Origin: an uncultured Collinsella sp.
GTDB taxonomy: Bacteria; Actinomycetota; Coriobacteriia; Coriobacteriales; Coriobacteriaceae
Length of the DNA stretch: 6,284 nt
Direction: 5' to 3'
Assembly: GCA_959599615.1 (NCBI GenBank)
Contig: CAUGKA010000121.1
Coordinates: 1 to 6,284, forward strand
The notes under the pieces were generated by a model. That model searched no databases, was not told the origin of the DNA, and saw nothing but the letters and a program-made list of their open reading frames with translations. The translations under genes were made by a program, and so were the position numbers. The first letter of the stretch is position 1, and each line of letters starts with the position of its first letter. Below, piece after piece: positions 1-5,834 of this stretch.

Positions 1-814
1 ACGCCTCCGTTTCATTAAGGAAATGAGCGGCGAAAGCAGCCAGCTCCCTTTCTCTTACAACATTCGCGAGTCTAAGGCTTTTCTCGAGCCCCTGCCTCGT
101 CCTCCCCATCGCAACGCCCATTTGTCCAGCAAGCCCTACATGACTAGCCCTGATGTTATCTACGTTGAGATTGAGCGAGCCGCCTAACGCTACTGGCGCG
201 AAATCGCTCGGATTGCTTTTAGCGCCGTACTTTTTGCCTATACGCGTTTCGAAAAGTTCAGCACACCTTTTGCTCAAAGTCGCGTCTCTGACCTCATGCA
301 GCATAAGCGGTCGCAGTAGTTCGACAACCTCACAGTAATTACGCTGCGACTCGTTTCTGCGATCGATTATTTCCAGACAGCCCGCCGCGCACAGCTCTTT
401 CTCACGCGAAACACCCGAAGCATCAATGATCTTCAAATTACTGTACTTATCTTTTTCGGACGCAGCAATTGCTCTGCGTGCACGATGGTATGCCGACCCG
501 TCTTGCTCCGTCGACAATGCAGACTGCATCCGAGTTTTCCATTCTCCAACTCCGATACCGCCCCTCAGATCAACCGTCTGGACGAGTATCTTAATAAATC
601 TGTATGCCAAGAAAGCACCAGCCGTGCTACGAAATAGACCCTGTAATTCATCGCCCGCACTAAACATAAGCGGCATTTCGAGCTCAGTTTTAAACAGCTC
701 GTTTGTGCAGTCCATAGCGTTCGCAAGATCTTCCTGCGCGCTTTGCCTCCTACTGTCCGAAAGACATCTCGAATGTCTCATATCAACCATGAGGGCCGAA
801 TAGCTATTGTTCAT
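1..814 (-). CDS. SatD-family protein with C-terminal HTH-like segment, 3'-partial
   Basis: An open frame of 271 codons runs from ATG at 814 off the left edge, so the C-terminus is missing. The start is favoured by a strong ribosome site (GAGGAAAGGA) just upstream; an in-frame ATG at 832 has none and lies at about the predicted transcript start. Seen motifs: a hydrophobic strand ending in VDMRHSR (D11, S15, R16), SAGDELQGLF (52-61), RGGIGVGE (84-91) and DGSAYHRARRAI (105-116). These match the SatD family (the protein named from the Streptococcus mutans sat acid-tolerance operon), whose biochemical role is not settled. Residues about 224-250 look like a helix-turn-helix, suggesting DNA binding (inference). 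Elsewhere satD is often followed by a DUF3307 membrane-protein gene; that position lies outside the window. Arginine codons are 16 of 25 AGA/AGG, against 0 of 24 in the glycosyltransferase at 4791, which hints at separate ancestry. Family call fairly sure; function open. Confidence 0.85.
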   Translation of the reverse strand, partial: MNNSYSALMVDMRHSRCLSDSRRQSAQEDLANAMDCTNELFKTELEMPLMFSAGDELQGLFRSTAGAFLAYRFIKILVQTVDLRGGIGVGEWKTRMQSALSTEQDGSAYHRARRAIAASEKDKYSNLKIIDASGVSREKELCAAGCLEIIDRRNESQRNYCEVVELLRPLMLHEVRDATLSKRCAELFETRIGKKYGAKSNPSDFAPVALGGSLNLNVDNIRASHVGLAGQMGVAMGRTRQGLEKSLRLANVVRERELAAFAAHFLNETEA

Positions 815-836
815 CAGGCTTCCTTTCCTCATGGCG

Positions 837-842
837 ATTATA
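837..842 (-). promoter_or_regulatory. -10 box of the SatD-like gene
   Basis: Read on the minus strand this is a perfect TATAAT. It would place transcription start near 830, giving a leader of about 16 nt that contains the ribosome site of the gene starting at 814. No good -35 hexamer lies 16-19 bp upstream. The box overlaps by one base the palindrome at 842-860, which would fill the -10/-35 spacer, so a protein bound there should affect this promoter directly. Confidence 0.6.
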
Positions 843-860
843 GCAACTATTTTAGTTGCT
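842..860. promoter_or_regulatory. Palindromic site A
   Basis: AGCAACTATTTTAGTTGCT has perfect 8-bp arms around a 3-bp centre, the best match in the array. It overlaps the first base of the minus-strand TATAAT box and covers the -10/-35 spacer of the SatD-like gene. No T-run follows on either strand, so an operator is more likely than a terminator. Confidence 0.7.
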
Positions 861-870
861 TTCGCTCATT

Positions 871-889
871 TGCAACGGTTTTAGTTTCT
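871..889. promoter_or_regulatory. Palindromic site B
   Basis: TGCAACGGTTTTAGTTTCT is the weakest copy: the left half keeps GCAAC, the right half has GAAAC instead when read as its complement. It overlaps neither -10 box and sits midway between A and C, as expected of a lower-affinity site filled cooperatively (inference). Confidence 0.6.
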
Positions 890-899
890 TCATAGCGGA

Positions 900-918
900 T
901 GCAACTGAAATCGTTGCA
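900..918. promoter_or_regulatory. Palindromic site C
   Basis: TGCAACTGAAATCGTTGCA has 6-bp outer arms (TGCAAC/GTTGCA) that extend by one more pair (A899/T919). It covers the place where the -35 element of the plus-strand promoter with TATAAT at 930-935 should be, so binding should block or replace -35 recognition for the glycosyltransferase/acyltransferase operon. Confidence 0.7.
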
Positions 919-929
919 TGGTAATAGGC

Positions 930-935
930 TATAAT
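930..935 (+). promoter_or_regulatory. -10 box of the glycosyltransferase/acyltransferase operon
   Basis: A perfect TATAAT lies 30 bp upstream of the ATG at 966; transcription would start near 942, leaving a leader of about 24 nt. The expected -35 position (about 907-912, GAAATC) is a poor match and lies inside palindrome C. TTGCAT at 914-919 looks like a -35 but is only 10 bp away, too close. The promoter may therefore be weak or regulator-dependent. Confidence 0.55.
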
Positions 936-965
936 TCTTCCAAATCGCCTAGAGAAAGTGTTTGA

Positions 966-2066
966 ATGCTGACCGTAATCGTGCCCACCTACAATGCCGA
1001 GCCGTATCTTTCTCAGGCTATAGGCAGCCTATTAAACGAAAAGAATATCGAACTGGAAATCCTCGCCATCAACGACGGATCCACCGACAGCTCGCTCGCC
1101 ATTATGCAAGGTTTCGCTGCGCGCGACTCACGCGTTCGAGTGATCGATAAGGCAAACCAGGGTTACGGCGCAACCTGCAATCTGGGCATTCGCGAGGCAA
1201 AGGGCGACTGGATTGCCATCCTCGAGCCCGATGACTGGATCGAGCCCGGAATGTACTCCGACATGTTTGCCTTTGCCAAGCGCGAATTTGGCGGTCCGAA
1301 CAAGCTCGATATTATTGAGACCCCGTATTGGATCATTCGCAACCCCGATACCCCCCAAGAGGTCAAACTACATTGCGCATATCGTGGTCGCATCAAACCG
1401 TCTCGGCAACCGTTCACCATTCACGACGCTCCACACCTGCTGGCTCACCATCCGTCCATTTGGTCGGCAATCTATCGTCGCGACTTCCTGATGCAAAACA
1501 ATATCTGGTTTAAGGAAATCCCCGGTGCAGGTTGGGCCGATAATCCATTCCTCGTCGAAACGCTATGCCAGGCAAAGGCCATCGCTTACTGGCCCAAGCC
1601 GTATTATTGCTACCGTGAGGAAACACCCGAAAAGGCGGCCGCCCTGGCAAAGCGTGACCCCTTGATGCCGTTTAATCGCTGGAACGACATGGTCGATATT
1701 CTTGAGCGGCTCAACGTCACCGACTCCGCCGTCTGGACACCTCAAATCACACGCGGCTTCACCTATATGGGCATCATGATTGAGCACACCGGAATTGAGG
1801 GGCACCCCGAAATCGAGCGGGCAATCCACAAGATGTTCGAACGCATGCCGCAAGAGCTGGTATTTGCCAATCCTCGCGTTACCCCCGCGGCCAAAAAACT
1901 CTATGCCGAGTATATGGGCATCGCCGACCCTAAAATCAGCTACTGCGCATACGCCAAGGACCTCGTGGGCGAGGGCCTGTATAACGTATGGAACAAGGGG
2001 CCCAAGCAAACTCTAAAAATGATCACATCGCACTTTGGTTCATACAACGCACGCGCTGGAAAATAG
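966..2066 (+). CDS. GT2-family glycosyltransferase (polysaccharide biosynthesis)
   Basis: The 366-residue protein has a classic GT-A fold N-terminus: VIVPTYNAEPYLSQAI (4-19), the nucleotide-binding NDGSTD (36-41), NQGYGATCNLGI (64-75) and the metal-binding EPDDW (87-91). GWADNPFLVETL (189-200) is where GT2 enzymes carry the acidic catalytic base, probably D192, followed by PYYCYRE (212-218), a usual end of the catalytic domain. The remaining 140 residues are soluble and unassigned. It should transfer a sugar from a nucleotide donor to a lipid-linked or polymeric acceptor at the inner membrane face; donor and acceptor cannot be read. ATG at 966 is preceded by a weak GAGAAAG ribosome site at 952-958. 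It is the first gene of a pair with the acyltransferase 4 nt downstream and lies next to the three-palindrome control region. Family sure; specificity unknown. Confidence 0.93.
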   Translation: MLTVIVPTYNAEPYLSQAIGSLLNEKNIELEILAINDGSTDSSLAIMQGFAARDSRVRVIDKANQGYGATCNLGIREAKGDWIAILEPDDWIEPGMYSDMFAFAKREFGGPNKLDIIETPYWIIRNPDTPQEVKLHCAYRGRIKPSRQPFTIHDAPHLLAHHPSIWSAIYRRDFLMQNNIWFKEIPGAGWADNPFLVETLCQAKAIAYWPKPYYCYREETPEKAAALAKRDPLMPFNRWNDMVDILERLNVTDSAVWTPQITRGFTYMGIMIEHTGIEGHPEIERAIHKMFERMPQELVFANPRVTPAAKKLYAEYMGIADPKISYCAYAKDLVGEGLYNVWNKGPKQTLKMITSHFGSYNARAGK

Positions 2067-2070
2067 TCTG

Positions 2071-3216
2071 ATGGGCAGCAAAGCAAGCAGAAATACCTCC
2101 ATCGAAGCGCTGCGCTTGGTCGCGGTCGCCGGGATTGCCATATTCCACACGTTTCAATGGACCTTCCAAGCCGTCTGCACCGGCCTGCCGGAATATGCGC
2201 CGCTCGCTGTCTTCCCTTACTCCGGCGCGCTCGGCTTTATCAACCTGCTGGGCTGCTGGGCCAACGAGGTCTTTTTTATGATCTCGGGGTACTTCCTTAT
2301 TCCCTCGGCGATTCGTGCCCTCCAAAACGGTTCGTCCGCGCAGGGCCTCACGCTCAAATCGCTTGAGCGCCTCAAGAAGATCGTCTTGCCCACGCTCTTT
2401 TATTGCGCTGTCTGCCTGTTTGTCTCGATGTACGTCTATCCCCTGCCCGAAATCTCACTACATGAGATTGGCTGGCTTACGCTGGGCATTGAGTTTATCT
2501 GGGTCTACGCGGCATCTGTATTGCTCGTCCCAGTGATTGCGTTGATACGACAGCGGATCGGCAGCATAAGGGCCCCGTTTGTCGTAGCACTTCTCGTGCT
2601 CGCAACATTTGGAATCAACTGCCACATCGCGGCGACGGCAAACGAAGCTGCCGGTATCGTTTTGTGGCGCAAGCTCATGAGCGCCGTTACCTACCTGGTC
2701 GCGTTTATTGCGGCTGGTGAAATGCGCTTTGTCCTCGAATACCACGGCAACGCATCCGGCGCTCAAAAATCCAAGACCGTACTCATCGGACTCGTTGCCG
2801 CCACCATCGCGCTCGAGCTTCTACTCTCGGCAAACAGCCAGTACGACACGCTCTGGAAGCTCTCCTACAAGTCCACTTCCGTCATATCCTTTATCTTGGC
2901 CGCCGCATCCGTTGCCGCCGCAGCGCTCCATCAGCCGCGCCACGAAGTCCCAGCTGCAGACAAGACAATCATGTCTCTCGCCGCAGGAACGCTCGCTTTC
3001 TACGCCGTACAGTCATTCACCTGCAACGTCTGGCGACCCATCTTCGACAAAGCAATCTACACCATGGCGACAGGCATCCAAACGGGGGAGCCCCGTCCAG
3101 CCGCCGCCATTTTGCTCGGAATCCTTATGAGCCTTTGTCTCGCGCTTGCCCTGCTCCTCGTGGATATCGTTCGCCGGACCGTGGTCGACACCATCAAGGC
3201 CCTTATGAACAGCTAG
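2071..3216 (+). CDS. Acyltransferase family 3 membrane protein (probable glycan O-acyltransferase)
   Basis: The 381-residue protein has about ten hydrophobic segments. The first reads SIEALRLVAVAGIAIFH (10-26), with the family's conserved arginine (R15) and histidine (H26), followed by NEVFFMISGYFLI (65-77), the family's FF-x-SGY signature, and a basic loop LERLKKIVLP (98-107) before the next membrane helix. The length is normal for Acyl_transf_3 proteins, which move acyl groups, often acetyl, onto sugars of surface glycans or lipids. The ATG lies 4 nt after the glycosyltransferase stop and has a weak GGAAAA ribosome site, which suggests translational coupling; a TTG at 2035 in the same frame is less likely because it falls deep inside the upstream gene. 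The natural role is acylation of the glycan made by its partner (inference). Its stop overlaps the convergent gene's stop. Confidence 0.88.
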   Translation: MGSKASRNTSIEALRLVAVAGIAIFHTFQWTFQAVCTGLPEYAPLAVFPYSGALGFINLLGCWANEVFFMISGYFLIPSAIRALQNGSSAQGLTLKSLERLKKIVLPTLFYCAVCLFVSMYVYPLPEISLHEIGWLTLGIEFIWVYAASVLLVPVIALIRQRIGSIRAPFVVALLVLATFGINCHIAATANEAAGIVLWRKLMSAVTYLVAFIAAGEMRFVLEYHGNASGAQKSKTVLIGLVAATIALELLLSANSQYDTLWKLSYKSTSVISFILAAASVAAAALHQPRHEVPAADKTIMSLAAGTLAFYAVQSFTCNVWRPIFDKAIYTMATGIQTGEPRPAAAILLGILMSLCLALALLLVDIVRRTVVDTIKALMNS

Positions 3217-4553
3217 ACGTCCTTCTGACCCTGCAAACCACGAAGCGCGCTAACACCCGAAGCAAATAAAACCGCAAATACAATCGCCCAGTTCTTGCAG
3301 CCAAATACCGGAATATGAACGATCGCATGGTCGTGCATTACAACGAAATAACCCAAAATGACAACCAGGGGCAGCGCAATGAGCAGCGACTGGATCAACA
3401 CTTTACGACGACGACCCTCTTGCGCGCCACCCCGTATTGAGCATGCGAGTACGGCAATCCAGGTCACCAATACGGCAGCAAACGAAACAAGGCAAACGAC
3501 GTTCGAGATCATCGCATAACCAGCAGTTGAGCAAATGGCGAACAGCTGCGGGCTCATGCAATAAAAATCCTTCAATATCTGGGGCCAGTCAGCTTGAGGC
3601 AGCATCGATGACGCGCCGTGCGCAGACCAAAGGCCCATCTCGCCCAGAACGTTCGCAAAGACCTCGTTCCAGCCCAGCACAAACGCCGCGACAACCCATT
3701 TCATCGCCCAGGTAAACACAAACGAAAGCCCAAACCCAAAGAGCGCCTGCAGCATCGTGACGACGCAACGCTTGGGGCGCTCACCCTCGGGGAGCGCAAT
3801 GAAGGCGAAAAAGCAATGCAGGGCGACAACTGCGGCAGGAATCGTAAGGAAGTCCAAAAACGAAAACACCGCGCCGGTCGCTATGGACCAAAGAACAAGG
3901 CGGCTCGTAAACGCACGCTCGCTCGATGCAGAACTCAAACGGAGGCTCATGCAAGACACCATGATGAGCGCCACAAAGAATGAGATGCACAGCAGCAGAT
4001 CACCGATAAAGTTGAAGAACAGATTGGTCGAGAACAACAGGATTACAAGGAAACCCAACGTCAATGGCTTTGAAAACCGCTTCCGCAAGGCGACGTAAGC
4101 GCAAGCGGAGCCGGCAATCGCCAGGGCAGCCGCAGGCACCACGACAACGTCGATGCCGCCAATAAACAGGCAGATATTCGTAAGGAGCTGCCATCCATGC
4201 CAATACCGGTAGTACTGTTGATGCGTAATCCCGCCGGCTTTCGTAACGTCATCAATCTCGGCAACAGTCATCGTCTTAAACGGAGAACCTTGGTCCTTTT
4301 GCTGTGCGACTTCAATGATAAAGCGATTGTTGTCAAAACAAACAGGACCAGCTGCAACACGGTGGTCGTAGACATACATGTCAGACAACAGGGCCGAGGA
4401 CTCAGAACCCTGCGCATGCGACTCGATAACGGGCCTCGGCAGGCAATTCGCCGCGGTATTGCTCAGGACAAATGCAACCTGAAAAACCAAAAACAGCAAC
4501 ATGGCCTTGGCGGGAAGGTTATCGGCAAAGGAAGCTAAACGAGTTTTATTCAC
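3213..4553 (-). CDS. Polytopic membrane protein of polysaccharide-locus type, possibly GT-C-like
   Basis: I cannot name this gene. From GTG at 4553 it encodes 446 residues: a basic N-terminus (NKTRLASF), a membrane helix (about 17-34), a hydrophilic probably external loop (35-120) with LLSDMYVYDHR (55-65), then YYRYWHGWQLL (114-124) and eight or nine further helices, ending in MHDHAIVHIPVFGCKNWAIV (406-425). The RYWHG and H-x3-H near-terminal patterns recall large uncharacterised membrane proteins of Gram-positive polysaccharide loci. The plan of one helix, an acidic outer loop and many helices is that of GT-C lipid-phosphosugar transferases, with D58 or D63 as possible catalytic acids; both points are inference. 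The start is uncertain: GTG at 4583 has AGGTG 9 nt upstream, and GTG at 4595 is also open; 4553 is chosen because it gives a typical basic-then-hydrophobic N-terminus. It is convergent with the acyltransferase gene. Confidence 0.8.
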   Translation of the reverse strand: MNKTRLASFADNLPAKAMLLFLVFQVAFVLSNTAANCLPRPVIESHAQGSESSALLSDMYVYDHRVAAGPVCFDNNRFIIEVAQQKDQGSPFKTMTVAEIDDVTKAGGITHQQYYRYWHGWQLLTNICLFIGGIDVVVVPAAALAIAGSACAYVALRKRFSKPLTLGFLVILLFSTNLFFNFIGDLLLCISFFVALIMVSCMSLRLSSASSERAFTSRLVLWSIATGAVFSFLDFLTIPAAVVALHCFFAFIALPEGERPKRCVVTMLQALFGFGLSFVFTWAMKWVVAAFVLGWNEVFANVLGEMGLWSAHGASSMLPQADWPQILKDFYCMSPQLFAICSTAGYAMISNVVCLVSFAAVLVTWIAVLACSIRGGAQEGRRRKVLIQSLLIALPLVVILGYFVVMHDHAIVHIPVFGCKNWAIVFAVLFASGVSALRGLQGQKDV

Positions 4554-4599
4554 AGGGCATCCAAACAGAAAGATCGCGTCCACAGGAATCGACACCTAT

Positions 4600-4608
4600 G
4601 TAATACCA
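4600..4608 (-). promoter_or_regulatory. Possible extended -10 for the membrane-protein gene
   Basis: On the minus strand the bases read TGGTATTAC, an extended -10 pattern (TGn followed by a four-of-six TATAAT match). Transcription would start near 4593, which fits a translation start at 4583 or 4553 and argues against 4595. No good -35 is seen at the right distance; TTGACG occurs further upstream but is too far away. Weak evidence. Confidence 0.3.
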
Positions 4609-4710
4609 CAATGCGCGCTTGCAATCTCGCCACGCGCACACGTCAACCAGGCTTGTAGCAAACGTTCTTGGTGATTAGCGGAACATTACCCGCGGGCGCC
4701 CGCCTACGCT

Positions 4711-4716
4711 TACAAT
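4711..4716 (+). promoter_or_regulatory. Possible -10 box upstream of the second glycosyltransferase
   Basis: TACAAT matches the -10 consensus at five of six positions, 75 bp before the ATG at 4791. No recognisable -35 lies 16-18 bp upstream, where the sequence is a GC-rich stretch. The predicted start near 4723 falls inside the 18-bp palindrome that follows, the classical place for a repressor site. Confidence 0.4.
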
Positions 4717-4719
4717 AGT

Positions 4720-4737
4720 CGTGTCCTATAGGACACG
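4720..4737. promoter_or_regulatory. Perfect 18-bp palindrome, probable operator
   Basis: CGTGTCCTATAGGACACG is identical to its own reverse complement with no loop, so it is better suited to binding a protein dimer than to forming an RNA hairpin. It lies 3 bp after the possible -10 box and 53 bp before the glycosyltransferase ATG. It is unrelated to the GCAAC palindromes at 842-918, so a different regulator, not encoded in what is visible, would bind it. The regulator cannot be named. Confidence 0.65.
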
Positions 4738-4790
4738 TTGTTTATTCCGCAGGGCCGATATGCTGCCCACGCGAAAGGATATTCTCGTTC

Positions 4791-5810
4791 ATGACTTCCA
4801 CCCTCCCCGCCCCCATCGATAAGCTCGCCATCGTCGTCGTTACGTACAAGCGCCAGGAACTCCTGGCCAACTTGTTCGACTCTATGACCGAGCTCACGGC
4901 AACGCCCTGGCGCATCGTGATCGTCGACAACGAGAATTCGCGCGAGACCGAGGCCATGTGCGCCGCATTCAACGAGCGCCTCGCCAACCTGTGGGGCATC
5001 GACACCGAGCAGCCCGACGCGCAGGGCGGCACCGACCGTGTCATCTACGCCCCGCAGCTCGAAAACGGCGGCGGTGCGGGCGGCTTCTCCGCCGGCACTA
5101 AATCCGCCTACGATCTGGGGGCCCAGTGGTTCTGGGTGATGGACGACGACGTGCTCGTCATCCCCGAAGGCATCGAGCGTCTTGCCAAGTGGACCGACCG
5201 CTACGATGTTATCCAGGGTTCGCGCCTGGACTTTGACGGCGGCGCCTTCTTTTGGCAGTACCAGCTCATCCTTTCGCTCGGCATCCCTAACCCCATCGCC
5301 AAGTGGGATCTGGGTCCCGAGGGCTACCGCACCATGAACCAACTGTGCTTTGAGGGCGGCATGTTCTCGCGCCGTGTGGTCGACAAGATTGGCCTGCCCG
5401 ACGCGCGCTTCTTTATCTACGGCGACGATGCCTGCTACGGCTACGTAGCCAGCCAGCACTTCCCTGCCGCCGTGGTCGCCGACGTGGTGCTCAAGCGCGC
5501 CCGCGCCGTCTCTAACTGGGATATCGCCGGCAAACGACAGCTCAACTCCACGAGCGACACCAACCGCTACTACATCATGCGCAACCGAGGCTTCCTCGCT
5601 CGCTATATGCAGATCTACGGTGACTACCACCCCATGCTGTTCCGCCTGGGCAATGCCGCGACCTTCTGCAAGGAATTCATTCGTCTGGCAGCAGTCGACA
5701 AATGCTTTAAGACCGGCATTCCGGCGCTGCGCCGTGGCATGAAGGACGCCCGCAAGATCGTAAAGGATCCCAACTGGAAGCCCATGCCGCCCATGAAGGA
5801 TACCGAGTAA
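4791..5810 (+). CDS. GT2 glycosyltransferase, galactofuranosyl/rhamnosyltransferase-like
   Basis: The 339-residue protein starts with LAIVVVTYKRQELLANLFDS (12-31) and VIVDNENS (43-50). It then carries QLENGGGAGGFSAG (89-102), the glycine-rich donor-site loop typical of GT2 galactofuranosyl- and rhamnosyltransferases such as mycobacterial GlfT1/WbbL types. WVMDDDV (115-121) supplies the metal-binding aspartates. CFEGGMFSRRVVDKIG (186-201) and FFIYGDDACYGYVA (207-220) follow, the latter with the likely catalytic acid in GDD (211-213), then NRYYIMRNRG (258-267). It probably adds a galactofuranose or deoxyhexose from a nucleotide donor to a lipid-linked acceptor at the inner membrane face; the exact sugar is inference. 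AAAGGA at 4774-4779 is a ribosome site with a rather long 11-nt gap. Arginine codons are all CGN, unlike the SatD-like gene. It appears to be transcribed alone, and its end faces a convergent gene 24 nt away. Confidence 0.92.
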   Translation: MTSTLPAPIDKLAIVVVTYKRQELLANLFDSMTELTATPWRIVIVDNENSRETEAMCAAFNERLANLWGIDTEQPDAQGGTDRVIYAPQLENGGGAGGFSAGTKSAYDLGAQWFWVMDDDVLVIPEGIERLAKWTDRYDVIQGSRLDFDGGAFFWQYQLILSLGIPNPIAKWDLGPEGYRTMNQLCFEGGMFSRRVVDKIGLPDARFFIYGDDACYGYVASQHFPAAVVADVVLKRARAVSNWDIAGKRQLNSTSDTNRYYIMRNRGFLARYMQIYGDYHPMLFRLGNAATFCKEFIRLAAVDKCFKTGIPALRRGMKDARKIVKDPNWKPMPPMKDTE

Positions 5811-5834
5811 CGGAAGACGGAAACACCTCGGCGC

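Larger units (their letters stand above)
842..918. repeat. Array of three 19-bp palindromic sites with 29-bp period
   Basis: Three imperfect copies of a 19-bp dyad, consensus NGCAACT-N5-NGTTGCN, start at 842, 871 and 900, each separated by exactly 10 bp. Five of the six half-sites contain GCAAC. The array fills the gap between two divergent TATAAT boxes. The arrangement looks like operators for a dimeric regulator that binds side by side. The neighbouring SatD-like protein is the obvious candidate (inference). A period of 29 bp is about 2.8 helical turns, so successive dimers would not sit on the same DNA face. Confidence 0.8.

Noticed and set aside
153..803. Two plus-strand open frames (153-338 and 426-803)
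   Set aside because: They lie opposite the SatD-like gene, whose minus-strand frame is continuous, has family motifs and a strong ribosome site; the plus-strand products show no recognisable motifs.
830..832. Alternative ATG start for the SatD-like gene
   Set aside because: In frame, but without a ribosome site and at about the predicted transcription start; the ATG at 814 has a strong site.
842..860. Rho-independent terminator
   Set aside because: The stem is AT-rich, the loop would be 3 nt, no U-tract follows, and the position is between two gene starts rather than after a gene end.
842..918. CRISPR-like array because of the regular repeats
   Set aside because: The repeats are only 19 bp, diverged and palindromic, with 10-bp gaps and three copies between divergent promoters; this fits operators, not repeats with spacers.
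1563..2009. 148-codon minus-strand open frame inside the first glycosyltransferase
   Set aside because: A shadow of the GT2 reading frame with no domain or ribosome-site support.
2035..2037. TTG start of the acyltransferase
   Set aside because: It would overlap the glycosyltransferase by 32 nt with a polar extension atypical of the family; ATG at 2071 sits 4 nt after the upstream stop.
4692..4703. 12-bp GC-only palindrome GCGGGCGCCCGC
   Set aside because: Short, low-complexity and not placed at a gene end or followed by a T-run; could easily arise by chance in this GC-rich stretch.
4710..5630. 306-codon minus-strand open frame opposite the second glycosyltransferase
   Set aside because: The plus-strand frame has full GT2 motifs; the antisense product is rich in Val, Gly, Ala, Asp and His without motifs, as expected from the complement of a GC3-rich gene.
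5811..5834. Terminator between the convergent genes
   Set aside because: The 24-nt gap shows no convincing inverted repeat or T-run.
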